Source: Pithys albifrons albifrons (Eukaryota > Chordata > Aves > Passeriformes > Thamnophilidae). Taken from it: DNA of 64,000 nt. The notes beneath the pieces are model-generated. The model worked only from the letters and a program-made list of their open reading frames with translations. It did not search any database and was not told the origin of the DNA. Made by a program: the position numbers and the translations under genes. Where the stretch lies: positions 42,086,490-42,150,489 of the forward strand of contig NC_092459.1 of the NCBI RefSeq assembly GCF_047495875.1. The letters run 5' to 3'. Below, piece after piece: positions 26,115 to 39,406 of this stretch (the stretch's first letter is position 1; each line of letters begins with the position of its first letter).

Positions 26115-26216
26115 TGATATTTTACTTCACAGTAATGAACAGGTCAGTGCTGATTAATGGTTAGATGGTATGGTCTTAAACATCTTTTCTAATCTAAACA
26201 ATTCTACAATTCTATT
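26115..26216 (+). mobile_element. CR1 LINE 3' tail, right part of the interrupted copy
   Basis: 'atggttagatggtatggtct' and 'atcttttctaatctaaacaa' followed by 'ttctacaattctat' match a decayed CR1 3' end, completing the fragment at 25483-25724. Confidence 0.6.
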
Positions 26217-26499
26217 AAGGAAATTATGGAAAATCCTCTAAAATATCATTCATTCAGAACATCAGAGTCATTCATAACAAGGGGAAGAAAAATAAACCTC
26301 TATGATGTTTGGATCCAAGACTTTTAAAAGTAAAGACCATAAAAACTTGACTCTTCTTTTTATGGATAATAATTTTTAAAGCTTTAAAGTATGAACCAAC
26401 CTTTAACTAACTTAATCAGGAAGCTTTCCTTGCAACTGTGCTCCTTCATAATTGAATCTTTTTTTTCTAATAGTTTCTTCTGAGTCATTTTGACCTGTA
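26217..26499. other. AT-rich background
   Basis: No gene or repeat recognised. Confidence 0.45.
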
Positions 26500-27472
26500 A
26501 TGGTGAATGGGGTGACATCAGACTGGTGACAAGACTCCATCTTAAGCCCTGTGCTCCTCAACATCTTCACAAATGACTTGGTTCAGGACTGGAACGGGTA
26601 CTAGGCAAGTTTGCAGAGGACACAAAACTGGGAGGAGCTGTTGATTCCCTCAGAGGCAGGGAGGCCCTGCAGAGAGACCTCAAGAAATTAGAGCTCTGGG
26701 CAGTCACCAACCATATGAAGTTCAACAAGTGCTGGATTCTGCACCTGGAATGGGGCAACCCTGGATGTACATACAGACTGGGGAATGAGATGCTGGAAAG
26801 CATCGCTATGGAAAGGCATCTGGAGGTTCTGGCTGACAGCAAATTGAATGTGGCCCTGGCAGCCAGGAGGGCCAACTGTGTCCTGGGAGGCATCAGGCAC
26901 AGCATCGCCAGGTCAAGGGAGGGGATTGTTCTGCTCTTCTCTGCAATGGTGTGGCCTCACCTTGAATATTATGTGCAGTTTTGGGCACCACAATATAAAA
27001 AAAGATATTCAGCTCTTGTAGAGTGTCCAAAGAGGGCACCGAAGGTGGTGAAGAGCCTTGAAGAGAAGCCATATGGGGAATGGCTGAGGTCACTTGGTCG
27101 GTTTAGCCTGGAGGAGACTGAGGGGAGACCTCATCGCAGTCTACAATTTACCCATGGGAGGCAGAAGAGTGGCAAGCACTTATCTCTACTCTGTGGTTGC
27201 CAGTGACAGGAACCAAGGGAATGGCCTGAAGCTGTGTCAGGGGATGTTTAGGTTGGATATTAGAAAAAGGTTCTTCAGTCAGACAGTGGCTGGGCACTGG
27301 AACAGAGAAGTGGTCACAGCACCAAGCCTGACAGAGTTCAAGAAGTGTTTGGATAGTGTGCTTAGGCACATGATGTGACTCTTGGGAATGGTTCTGTGTA
27401 GGATTAAGGGTTGGACTCAATGATCCTTCTAGGTCCCTTCCAACTCAGCATACTCTGTGTGATTCTGTGAAA
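26500..27472 (+). mobile_element. CR1 LINE, 3' kilobase with broken RT ORF2 and 3' UTR
   Basis: A 5'-truncated CR1. The coding part starts in the RT palm region (the plus strand near 26545 reads like 'SPVLLNIFTND', then an FADD-like 'FAEDTKLGG' equivalent at about 26610). The frame continues as 'LRDLKKLELWAVTNHMKFNK', and the longest open stretches are at 26715-27206 and 27094-27378. These lie in different frames, so there is at least one frameshift. The 3' UTR ends with 'ggtcccttccaactcagcat' and a gattctgtga tail. It is not functional. Confidence 0.9.
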
Positions 27473-28039
27473 TTATATCCTGGATTGGATGAGTGACTAA
27501 TCTAATTCTAAACTGAGGTTCCATCAGCCACTAATTCTAATTATCACAGTGCTGACAGTTCTTGTTTTCATCTGCTTTTAACAAGTCAACAATAACCTCA
27601 AATACTGTCAGTTTTATCTCCACAGCAGTAGCTGACACATTAAAAGAGAATTGGCTTTTATTGAATTTTGATTAAGTAAAGTAATTCGTACGTTTTAGTG
27701 ACCCAATTTTAGCCTGTAAGTGTGTGCAATAGATGATGGAAACTTTGTTAATTGCCTGAGTCCATCAGCTGTCAGGAAGGAGTTGTTTGAGATTATAAGA
27801 AATTCACTTAAGTGAGAAGACTTTATGTACTTTGTCTTTGCTCACTCTAAAACAAAACATGCAGACACCCCTGAACATCCCTCTCTTCCTCCAGTCCAGC
27901 TGCTGAAACCCAGCAAAGTGTGGGTATCCCTGTCTATTTGAAATAATAGACTTATATTTTATAAGATTTGGTAGATTATTGGAGTCATAGAGAGGACATA
28001 GTTTGTGCTATAGAAAGTATATGGACAATAATTACAGAT
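27473..28039. other. AT-rich background
   Basis: No gene or repeat recognised. Confidence 0.45.
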
Positions 28040-28700
28040 TAAGTTGAAGTAAGACTGTGTATTATGGTGGGTTCTATAATTGCTGGAAAAAATGAGGCTG
28101 CGCACCATAGAGAGTTCGAAAATAATAAAAGACCAACAGTATTTTTATTAACAAGAGTAACCAAATAGCAAGAACCCAAAGAGAAGAGAAAAAGGGAGAC
28201 TAAAAACAATAAGACCACATGTGTAAGCACTCCAGTCACCAAAGAGTTACTCATGTAAAGTTGTCCCACCAACTCCAGACAGTCCCCCAAAGACAGAGGC
28301 TACTTCTTCTAAGCATTGACAGATGGCAGGCATTCCTGCTGTCTTTCTGGGAAAAGAACTACCAATGCAAAAGGACATGAGCTCTCTCACCTTTTTATTG
28401 AGCCCCCTAGAGATGTCTGCCCGGTGTGGGGGCGAAATGAGGCCTCCTACCCCCCTCCGGGGAGAAGTCACAGACTCTGCTGCTCCTTGCTCCCACTTTC
28501 TTTTTTTTCTCGCTTCCCCCTAGTTTGCCCTCCCCCTCCCCCCCGCCAGCATCTCTCCAACCAAGAGGAGCGACTGAAGTAACTTTAGTTTATACAAAGT
28601 CTCTCTTCAAGGATGAAACCTTCACTTTATCAGCTTCTGTTCCCCAGAACTTGGCAGGCAAAGGATAAATCTTTCACACGTGGCAATGGCAAAAACACAG
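28040..28700 (-). mobile_element. GC-rich LTR-like block, probably minus strand
   Basis: It is distinctly GC-rich in its middle (28420-28580, including 'cccctccggggagaag' and C-runs). Read on the minus strand it has an AATAAA signal (tta ataaaaatac) followed by about 100 bp ending ...acccaccataatacaca, which fits an LTR U5 end. No convincing duplication was found, so termini are approximate. ORFs here are overlapping chance frames. A CpG-containing regulatory island is the alternative. Confidence 0.4.
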
Positions 28701-30846
28701 ACCAAAATGTCAACAATTTAAATTCCTGATACAGACTATTAGGAAGGCCAAAGCTATAGAATGGGTAGAATTGGGCAAATTGAACACAAAATAGCTATAT
28801 ATTTGGACATGTACTTCTTGTTTCCCTTTTCAGTTTAGGCTGTAATTCATCAGACATGAAGGACCTTTTTACCATTTGGCTTCCAACGTACTTATAGAGA
28901 GGTACTTTGCATTTGTCTAGCTAAAGGTATGCAGTCAAAGTGTAAAATGATGCACACATGCTATTAAAAAAGTAAAAATAATTGACTTTTGTTTTTTCTC
29001 ACATATACAGGAGGATACCAGACATGTTTCTCTCCAGATATGTCAAGAAGATACTCATGGAAGACTATGAAAAATAAAATGATTTTTTTTTATGCAGAAA
29101 CTTCTTTCCTTTTTCTGTAATGCTGATCAAATGGTAAATGATGAATTAATATTTAGAAGATAGACTTTCCATTTCAGAAATCTTATATTTCTATTTTGAA
29201 ACATACATATTTGACATGTGTAAATAAAAAGCAGCAATTGTTAGACAGAGTTTGAATTGCAGTCATTTGTCAGTGAGATTTGTGTCTATTTGTTACTCAC
29301 GGGGATTCAACAATGTAAGTATCTGGCACTGGGAGAAAAGTTAAATAATAAGCCTCTACAAGGAATCTAAATACTGTTTATTCCCAGTGGATGAAGGACT
29401 ACTGGTAACAAACTTGTCTTTTTTTTTACTCTGAGATTTTCCATTATTTTTGAGTCCAGATAATGCTTTTAAATATATTAAATAGAAAATTGAATCAGTT
29501 TTACACATTGATTATTCCAAAACCTTTACTGTTCATCAGTAAATAGAAGATTCCCTTGTCACTGCTGTGATCTGACCACTGCCAGAATTTACTTAATGCA
29601 GGAATGACTATGTATGTGATTTGCTCTGCCTTCTGTAAACTGGCCTGCATTGAGTATTGCACTGCTGCAACTTCAGTAGTGAAGCCCAAACTACACCCTC
29701 TTAACTCTGTCTACTGATGACCATGCACTCCTGCTGTTACCTGTCACTGAAGATTCACATTTCCCCCCTTTTTTTTGCTATCGGTAAAGTTTCAAATATA
29801 AAGAATACAAAATTAGCTTGGGGTGTTGTCTTTATAAAACACTGGTTTATGCATGAGTTCAATTATTCAGACCTTCAAAATAATACAGACCTCAATCTGA
29901 CTAGCTTTACTTACAGGAGACTTGGTTAAAATAAATCTGTAAATAAAGGGGTAAAATAGATTTCCGGATAATATGTTTGGAATTTCTATCACATATAATA
30001 CCGTAACTTTTTCATATTTTTCTGCAGCTTCTTTTAATATGGATAGTAAGAACTATAATCTGGTGATTCAGAAGGGCAAAGATAAAACTCAGGCTCACGA
30101 TATATATGTACATTAAGTACAAGCATGTACAAGGATTTATATACAAGTACATCACATTGTAGGTATGTAAAATTGTAGAACTTCTTGAAATACAGCAAAA
30201 TATGCATTCATTGTATTTATTTTTATTTGCTTGTGATCAATCACCTTTTGATTGATAAGATACTAACAAATTTAATTTGAAAACAGATGGTAAGTTTGGA
30301 AAGGAAGAGAACTCAAGGTACAAGAAAAAAGCCTAAGGAAAGACAGAGATGTAGAAAAAAATGAAAATCAAATAGCTAGGAGTGTAGAGACTAAATTCAA
30401 GGGAGAGTTTGATTGCCTTCTCATTTATGTGAGTGTATACCATGGTAACTATGCAAAGCCAGTAGAGCATGCTTACAAAACCTACAAGGATCAGAAAAGA
30501 AGTAGAATCAAATGTTTTTTTATGAATATCAATTCTTAAATTGTCCCTCAGAACTATTTCAGTTTGCAAACTAGACTGAAATTTTGCTTCTATTTACACT
30601 CTTTAAAACTTATTTATGCAGCAGTCTTTCCAATTATATTCAATATATAAGAAGCGTTACTACTGTCCTTTACTGGGAAAATTATTACTGGTAGACATTC
30701 TCACTATACTAATTTCGCAATATTACATTTACATTTTTTTCACACCTTACTGATTCAACACATCATCAAGATTTTAATTTTTTTAATCTACCTCTTAAGC
30801 AAAAACTTAGCATGTCCTTATTCTAGGCAGATAGAGGTAGGAATTT
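28701..30846. other. AT-rich background, no gene seen
   Basis: No recognisable gene, RNA or repeat. Confidence 0.5.
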
Positions 30847-30946
30847 GGATAGGATAGGATAGGATAGGATAGGATAGGATAGGATAGGATAGGATAGGAT
30901 AGGATAGGATAGGATAGGATAGGATAGGATAGGATAGGATAGGATA
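30847..30946. repeat. Perfect GGATA pentanucleotide array (about 20 copies)
   Basis: Uninterrupted ggata units over 100 bp. It sits exactly where the 3' tail of the adjacent minus-strand CR1 should be. On the minus strand it reads TATCC, one step from CR1 tail units such as TATGATTC, so it probably expanded from the tail. Confidence 0.95.
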
Positions 30947-31432
30947 TTTCTGTCAAAGGGGACATAGAACAATCATCCATCTGCCTCACCAATTCATGGC
31001 TGACCAAGCACTGCCCTCTGAAACACTGACAGGATTGGAGCATTGAGCACTTCTCTAGGATGCCTCTTCCAGGGTGTTTGACCATCCTCTTGGTAAAGAG
31101 ATGCCTTCTAATGTGCTGTCTAAATCTTCTCTGACACAGCATTAAGTTGTTCCCACATCTCCTATCACTGGATACCAGGGAGAAAAGCTCAGCACCCCTC
31201 TCTGCTTCCCCTGCTCAGGAGGCTATAGAGAGCAATGAGGTCACTCCCTTCAGGCTGGCTCCTTTTCTCCCAGCTAGGTAAACCCAAAGTCCTCAGCCAC
31301 TCCACACTGGACATACCTTCCAGCCTTTCACCAGCTTTGTTGCCCTCCTCCGGTTGTGTTCAAGGACCTGAACAATCTTCCTAAATTCTTGGGTTCAGAA
31401 CTGCACCAGTTATGAGGCTACACCAGCACTGA
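30947..31432 (-). mobile_element. Old CR1 LINE, 3' fragment, minus strand
   Basis: In reverse orientation the plus strand reads through the CR1 UTR and distal ORF2: 'tgcctcttccagggtgtttg', 'agatgccttctaatgtgctg', 'ggagaaaagctcagcacccc', 'caggctggctccttttctcc', 'cctcctccggttgtgttcaa', 'ttcagaactgcaccagttat'. Many indels indicate age. The spurious reverse ORF here includes the pentamer array. Confidence 0.85.
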
Positions 31433-32572
31433 ATGCAGATGAATACATAGCTACTTTTGAATAAAAGATAGATTTATACTAACCTTAGCTTGAAGTATTC
31501 TTCATGTAGAGTCTTCAGTTATCTCAGGAAACTTTCTCCTAGGATAAAACAACTCATTATAAAGAAAAATTCAGAGAAAGGTTTGTATTATTTAATGTCT
31601 GCAGAAGCCTTCCATTAACTGACACTGGAAATCAGAAGAAACTATTAGAAGTAGAGGATTAGAAATCTAAACGACAGCCATATAATATGTGGAAAGAGGA
31701 ATAATACCATGTGAATAAAATCCAGAATCACCAGAATTCACCAGATGTGAGTTCTAGTACAACCTACTCCAGCAACATAAATGCTTGGTCCTTCAGTGGC
31801 ACTGGGAGAGCACAAGAATATTTGACTGCTGCTGTAAATACTATTAAACCATGGAAGTCTTCAACTCCAGATTCTTGAATAATATTTTAATTATGTTCTA
31901 ATAAATTATTATGTAATAAATAATATTGTAGATAAATAGATGTGTTTGTATAACATTCCTTTTTCAAAAAGTCATGCACACATGCAACTGAATGGAGCTA
32001 AACAACAATTCCCACTTCATCTTAGTTTTAGCAAAATGAAACAATAACACACCCAGAAACTCTAATTATATAAAATATAATACAAGGTGTCTCTAGAAAA
32101 CAGGTTATCATTCACATAGTCCACACATCTACAGAAGCTAATCAAATATAATTAAAAGTTTTCCTAAATGAAGAAAAAAATTATAATGAAATTGCTGATT
32201 TTTATTTTCTAATGAGACAGAGTTGCAACCCACAAAAAGAAGCTACCATAAGAAGAAAGTAATTACCAAAATTATTGTAGGAACATTAAGAAGTATAACA
32301 GACTGTTCAGGGAGGTGCTATTGAATTTGTTCACTTCAGATGCTCCTTGGAAAAATATCACAGACATACTATCATTATATGTTAAATCTTTAAATAAAAT
32401 TTGTTTAAATATTTCCAATATTGTGTGATTCTATTAGGATTTTTTTCTCCTTTCCTTTTTCTCTCTTTATAATTAAGCAGCTAGCTGACTGAGGAGAAAA
32501 TATATGTTCCATGGAAAATAAAATTACATTCTTTTATTTTTTCTATATTTTTAAAAGCTTAGATTGTATTTC
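31433..32572. other. AT-rich background, no gene seen
   Basis: No recognisable gene or repeat. Confidence 0.5.
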
Positions 32573-32577
32573 AACTC

Positions 32578-33077
32578 TTGTTGTTTAGCTCCAGACAGTA
32601 GCTGATTCCCTAAGCCCCACACAATTGCTCACTGATTGCCAGCAGAACAGGAGATGGGAGAGAAGTGTAGAAGCAAGAAAACTCATAGGTTGAGGTAAAG
32701 ACAGCTTAATGAGTAAAGAAAAAGAAGTAGAGAAAAACAAAGCAAAACAAGGAATTCTTTCACCCCTTCCCATGGGCAGACAGGTGCTCAGCCGTCCCCA
32801 TGAAAGCAGTGCTCCATCATGCGTAATGGTGGCTTGGGAAGACAAACAGCATACAACATTTGCATGTCTCCTCTCTCACACAGCTTTATATATCAAGCAT
32901 GATGCCATATGGCATAGAATATCCCTTTGGTCAGTTGGAACACCAGGTATTGCTGAACAATAATGAAGTTATCTCTGTGTTCTCTGTGTCATGAACAGTT
33001 TTGATCACCAATCAAAAACATAGCCCATACGAGTTGCTGTGAAGAAAATTAACTCAATCCTAGACAAAACCAGTACA
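32578..33077 (-). mobile_element. Solo LTR, same family as 2166-2745, minus strand
   Basis: Plus-strand blocks shared with the 2.2-kb LTR: 'ctccagacagtagctga', 'gttgaggtaaagacagctta', 'cccatgggcagacaggtgct', 'gcgtaatggt', 'gctttatatatcaagcatga', 'gaatatccctttggtcagtt', 'gctgtgaagaaaattaactc' and 'aaaaccagtaca'. A 5-bp repeat aactc (32573-32577 and 33078-33082) flanks it. The terminus at the left is ttgttg rather than tgtt, which I read as local decay. Confidence 0.8.
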
Positions 33078-33082
33078 AACTC

Positions 33083-36000
33083 CTGTATGTAAAGAATGCT
33101 TATTTAAACTTAAGATTTACATTTAAAGCTTATTTACACTTAATTTTGATTTTTGATCTGATTTTGTCTTGGAATATTGTCACCTCCTAAGGCAAAAACA
33201 AAAAGAAAGATGCTTTTCATGTTTTGTTTATTTAGACTTTCTAACCTCCAGGCCAGATCTTATTCTTGCCTCACTGTTATTCTCAGCAGCAAGAGGTTGG
33301 ATATCTTATCTAGGGTGCAAAATCAACTTTTTCCTCTGAACCGACTTTGTAATATGCTGTAGGATTTCTGATTAGAGCTGTGACTTCTGAGATAGGGTAA
33401 TGAAATTGCTTAATCTTTGATATTTCTTCTCCTGTGCAGACTTAAGCTGTAATCATGAAAACATGATTCAGACAAGTGGAGGTCACAATAATGCATAAGT
33501 ATTATTTGCAATAGTTCTGCATACATACTGAACTGTTTATTTTCTCAGAACATACATTCATGTAATACGACTCATAAATATACCAGTTTGCCAATACATG
33601 CCTTTATCTTCTAAATGCTTTCTGTTTTTAATCTGAAAATGTGCTCAAACAGAATTTCTTATGTCTATTTTGTTAATAAAATAATTCCACTAGTAAACTC
33701 AGAGTTTCTTTTTCTTTTCATCATGCTATAAAGGTTCAAAGGTCCTGAAATGCCATAGATCTTTAGATCCATTAATGACTATCTTCTAAAATGGTTCTCT
33801 ACAAAGAATTAAATGACCAAAGCAAGTAACAGATCAAGAGTAGTCTTGCAGATATTCTAGGTATCTTGAAAAATCTGTAAGAAGGAGACCACTGGCTGTT
33901 GCGATCTCTGTAGTTAGAAGGCCAGTTACAGTAGAGATCTTGCCTATAACTGCTTCAGAGTAAATAATTGCAAAGAAAATACACAGTATAATTTAGGGAG
34001 CAAAGCTGAGCCCTGAAAATGTGGAAAACACACACACACACACACAAACAAACAAACAAACAAACAAACAAACCTATATTTTTGATTTCATGTTAGTATA
34101 TATCTTCTTGTGAGTGTAAAATATTGTAAGGATACTTGCATGGTCCAACTTTGTTGAAAAGCCTTAGATAACTACAGATGTTAATATGGGAATAATAGTG
34201 TAGCCAGTGTGTAGGACTGGGACACTCAAAACTGTCTAAGAAGGCATTTGACCAAAAAAAAAAATTGTGTTAAAGATGATGACACTAACCGAACGATGTT
34301 CAACACCTTCAGTCTAACCAGAGAATTATGAAGCTATTTTTAAAACTAAGAAAGCACAAGCTTGATAAGTACAAAAGAAGCATAGTGATTTTTAACAGAA
34401 GGAGACAGAGCAGGTAACAAAGAATGGTCCTGCTCAGAGTGGCCAGAGTCCCTTCTGAGTCAAGCAGAGCAGGGTCATATGTGTGCACATCTGTGTGTGT
34501 GTAATCTAATTGGCCTTTGTGGGACACCTGCATAGAACTCATTATTTCTTGCAATGCTGATATTGATCTGGTTTACAGGTCACAGATTGCCAGTTAATTA
34601 AGTGTCTTTCACAAACTAATAAACCACTTTAATCTATTTAAATCTATTTTGAATTAAAATCTTGTTAATTCTGGTAAGACTAGAACACTGAGCAGATCAA
34701 GTTTGTCTGCTGCATTCATTACCGGCAAACAGCCAATGACACAAAAATATGCATAATCACTCTACCTTACTTGAAGGAATCAGCTACTTAAATGGATAAC
34801 ATTCAGATGGAAATTATTTAACTGTTCTTATTTCGTAGAAGTGTTATAATCTCGCTTTATTATGAATTTGAATTAATAAGTAATAATACAAATGTTTTCC
34901 TTTATCTGATCACCTCAAGTTCTCAGATGTCCTTTGACTTAAATGCATCAGCAGGTTTTTTTCTAGAACAGTTTTACTGACTCATATGTGTCACATCTGC
35001 CACTTGTATATAAAAACAACTTTGGAATATTGTTTGGTTTAATTTGTTGAAAGGTTGATCATAAAATAACAAGCTGCTTGACTTCTATATGTATGTAGCT
35101 TATGATACCTATTTTGCTTAAGAAACAGTGCAGTTTTTATCTGGGTATCAGTTATAAGTACTTTCACATATACCATCTATTAACATGCTTCTGCAGTGTG
35201 ACTCTCCTTGACTTTAAAAGCGATATGTTTCCATGTGCTGGATCACATTTTCTGTTGGTTACAATAAAGAAAAAAAAAGTGATACTAAATTTACTATTCA
35301 TACTTATGACTAATAAGAACTCGGAAACTGGTCACATTTATTATTTGTTGCACAATCAGGAATTCATCACCATTTTAATTTTGAAATATGTGCTTTTTGT
35401 TTTGGGGTTTTGGATTATTTTTTGTTTTGTTTTTTACTTTTTTGGGGGGAGGCGGGGGTTGGTTGTCTTTGTTATTGTTTTTGCTGGGGTTTTTTTAAGT
35501 GTAGCTTACGTCTCTAATAACTTATTTCAAATCTAAGCAAATCCATTCATAACCACTATTTGTTTGTGGATTTTGCCATTGCACAGCTTGATAGGAGGAA
35601 GGGAACTCTACTCCTGACCAGATCTCTGTGAATGCACCCCACTTTCTCTACTTTTCTCATTTTCCACCACTCTATTTCAGCATGTAAATCTCTGTTAAAG
35701 AACAGTCCGTATGCAGAGATGTCTATAAAGTTACAAGACTAAAAATATGCACTTAATAATGTTTTATAATAAAGTACAATTTTAGAATTTGCAAACCGAA
35801 AATGGTTAGTAGTGAAATTATGAGAAGTCGTATGGCTTACATGACCATCCTTTTTGATCAGTGTTTGTGTTTTAAAATGCTACCTGTGTCTGCTAATGTC
35901 CCCTGCTGTTTTCCATTCACATTTTCCTTTTAGTATACAACCTATTCAATTATTTATATTGTTTTGTTGCTCTACAGGAGATAGATCTACATATTAAAAA

Positions 36001-39000
36001 AATGTGATTATTATGAGAGGATAAATTTTATTTGGATTTAAACTTTCCAAAACTCAGTTCAATTTTGGATTGATCATTATCAAAACATAAGGCAAGTCAT
36101 AAACACATGTTCAGAAACCAGGAATGTTCTTTTCGCATCATTAAGGGAATATATGAATGGAGCTCTCCTTTGAATTAATATTTCAAGTTTCTTGTTAATG
36201 TTAGAATTTTAAAATCAGGGTTAAAATAAAACTGTTGAGTATGGCTAAGGTACTGTTTATGCAGCAGCTTATGATTGCAAGTGCCTTTTACTTCTGAAAA
36301 CCTGCTTATTGCTTGTTACATTGGTGTACTTTTAGATCTGAGAATTGTCTGAGCTTGTTTTTACTGGACAGTGGGGAACAGAAAAAATTCTTCACTGCTT
36401 TCCTAGTTTAGATGGTGTTAAAGACATATGAAGATGATAGTTGCCTCATAGCATACCAAGAAATGAGGTTTAAAGAGAATAATCCATTAAAAGGAATGAG
36501 ATTGGGAAGGGAAAGGTCTTATGAAATGAGTCAGTTGTTTGTTTGTTTTTTTCCTCTGCCTTCTGCTTTAGTTTTGGACTCTGGAAGTGCAATTCTCAAG
36601 TAAAAAGATGTCTAATTCATAAGGCACTGAGCATCATTATTGAAAAATACAGTTGAAATACAGTCCATGTTAAGACAATGTGTATTTTCCTAAGTCAGTG
36701 CAGGGACATCTTTCCATAATTGTGTCTGTGTGCTATTCCCTTCCCAGATCCGTTACCAAGATTGGAAAAACACCAAGAGGGGAAAAAAAAGAATATTCCT
36801 TACTAAAAAAATAAAATAAAATATGACTATCTAGTGAACAATCTGGATTTAGTGTTTCTTTCATGTAGAGTTTTAGATTATTTATCTACCAAGCCAATCA
36901 TCAGTTGGAAAGACTGAATATTTCCTAGCACTGGTAGTGAATCCTGGCTTAAATTGTCATCAATAACAATACAGATAATCATATTACTTCAGCTGATGAT
37001 TAGTGAATCCAGTGAGCAGTTGATGTTTGTATTTGGATATCATAAACCTATAGAGTACAGACTATCCATTTAAATACAATAGTTAAGAAGACACATCTCA
37101 TAACAAAATTATCGTGAATATTTTTGAACAGTAAGATATATCACATGAAGAGAAAACATAAATTCCATAGTAGCATTGGTTTATAACTATTCTCCAGAAT
37201 TGTGGTGAAAGTTTGAGCAAGGATTTCTTTACAGATATCCTTTATTTTCAAATTTTAATGAAAGATTTAGGATGTTTTGTCAAAGGAAGATGAAGATGGA
37301 AGTACATTTAGTTAACAGCTTGCATCATGACTTCAAAACCTCATTGACAAATTCATTTTTATTAATTAGTTTTAGCTTTCGGTTTACTTTCATTGAGATT
37401 TTTTGTTTGGGACTTCTGGTCATTGTTTTTTTTGTTTGTTTTTCTTTGTTTGGGTTTTTTCTGTTTTGTTTTCAAGTTAAAATCCTAAGGACTGGAAACA
37501 TTAAAGGCAATCATTCTACTATCACTGGCCTTCAAAACTTCAGAAAGGCCTATTAAACTAGCCATAGAGTTCAAAATATTGTGTAATCTCATCATTTTCT
37601 GAATCCTGCACAAATAAGTGCAAGATATCATCTGGCATATGGGATTACTCTGGCAATCCATATGCTTTGTAACAGTTGGTATTCAAATGAAAATATGCAA
37701 AGTCAAACAGGAAGATGGTCCAGGCAACAAAGCCTGATTACTAGCAGATACAACAAGCTGCTGGCTCCAGTTCAAAATATTATCCTTTCAGTGTGTTGTT
37801 TTAATCTGAATTGTATTAACTTGTTTTACAACGCTAAAAATGTAGTGACAATATGGACTTGTATTTGTACAATAAACTTAAGTCAGAATTAACTCAACTT
37901 GATATGCTACAGATTATTTGAAGGAGGATATTTATTCTGTTTTATATATCTGAGCCATGCTTCATAGAGTATCTGTGGCATAGGCTTGTCATTATGCCTT
38001 CATGTAAACAAAAATATTATGGTTCTAGAGGAGTATTGGCCCAATTCTAAACTCAAAATATGCTGATGTTTCACACTACCACATGCTTCAAGTACCAAAG
38101 GTCTGTTTCATTTCCATTTCAAGTTGCTCTTTCAATTTATCCTCTTTTTTCTGACACTTCTCATGTTTTCACTTTTTCTAAAAAGCTGTCCTGGAACTCT
38201 TGTGACAGACATTTTTGCTCATTTAAAGTTATGTTCCCTACTCTTTAAACTCAAATCACTGCTAAATTTTTGAAGTGGACATTTTGATCAATCCTACTTC
38301 CTGCACTTAGGTTTGCATCATAGACTATTCTCTGGATACATATACACAAAAAATGTAGTGTGCAGGATGCTGTTTCCCCCTTCTCATTGTTTAGATTGGC
38401 GGGAGGAGGGAGGCATATTTTTTTTTAGAGAGAGTCTTGGTTGATTTTTCAATGCTTTGCATTTTAGTGCCTTACAGTACACCCTAGAGTTCATCCCAGA
38501 TTTGTTAAAAGCCATTTTCTTCCTGATGGAAGTAAAATTTAAGTCATGCAAAAGCATCATATAGATTAATGTAATGTGGATGCATTAACTCTGTCTTCCA
38601 GTTAGTTCTCTCTGTACATCTGCATAAGACAGGAAACAGCTGTGAACTTGATTTCAACAGATACTATGTGAAGCACAGTCCCAGGATGGTAATAATCACA
38701 TTTATTGTGATTCAGCTTCAGTTTATCTGTATTTGCTCTGTAGCAGTCAGTAATGTGGAAGTTCAGTCTGAAGATGTAAACTGGATTGCCTTCAGCATGA
38801 GGTAACATGGAAGATGGTCTTCAGAACTCCAGCAGCTAGTGGGTGTCTGTGCAGGGGACCAGACAACACTCCATCTTGATGAATTCAGGTATACTGAACT
38901 TTTTCACTCTACAGATCTGCTCCTATTGTACCCTTCTGTCTGCTAAGACAAATATAATTCTCTTCTCCCAGATCTTCACCTAAACCATTAACACTCTAGG

Positions 39001-39212
39001 GCTCAAATTAACCCCTGTTATCTTACTCAGTAAATGGCATTCACTGTTTCAGAAGTTACTCTCAATTTCCTTTACAATTGGTAAATGGAGGATGATTCAG
39101 GTGCCTGTCTCTACTGAGTGTAAAAGGAGTTTTAATTAAATATGTTCTCAAATAATCCACTTTGGTTAGATGCCTGAACTAAACTGGAATGAACCTATGA
39201 AAAAAATTATTT
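33083..39212. other. AT-rich background, no gene seen
   Basis: The longest ORF, 35102-35536, is a T-rich hydrophobic chance frame with no recognisable fold. Simple patches include T/G-rich DNA at 35395-35490 and 37400-37460. Confidence 0.5.
34027..34074. repeat. Compound (CA)n-(CAAA)n microsatellite
   Basis: A (CA) run of about nine units passes directly into about seven CAAA units. Confidence 0.95.
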
Positions 39213-39406
39213 ATAGAGATGAGTAATCAGGCACTGGAATGGCCTGCCCAGAGAGGTGGGGGATTCACCCTCCCTGGAGGTTTTTAAACTGAGATTGGAT
39301 GTGGCACTGAGTGCCATGATCTAGTAAATGGACTGGAGTTGGACCAAGGGTTGGACTTGATGATCTCTGAGGTCTTTTCCAACCCAATTGATTCTATGAT
39401 TCTATT
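39213..39406 (+). mobile_element. CR1 LINE, 3' end, relatively young
   Basis: The sequence 'agtaatcaggcactggaatg gcctgcccagagaggtggg', 'tttttaaactgagattggat', 'atgatctagtaaatggactg' and 'gaggtcttttccaacccaat' is followed by 'tgattctatgattctat'. It closely matches the 3' end of the CR1 copies at 52.0 kb and 61.5 kb, so it belongs to the same subfamily. Confidence 0.9.

Noticed and set aside
30847..30946. Regular spacing that could suggest a CRISPR-like array
   Set aside because: A simple tandem pentamer with no spacers, in a eukaryotic genome.
30807..31142. Reverse ORF with repeated ILSYP
   Set aside because: Translation of the GGATA array and decayed CR1.
35102..35536. 144-residue hydrophobic ORF
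   Set aside because: Driven by T-rich low-complexity DNA (35395-35490), with no domain, no codon bias and no homologue I recognise.
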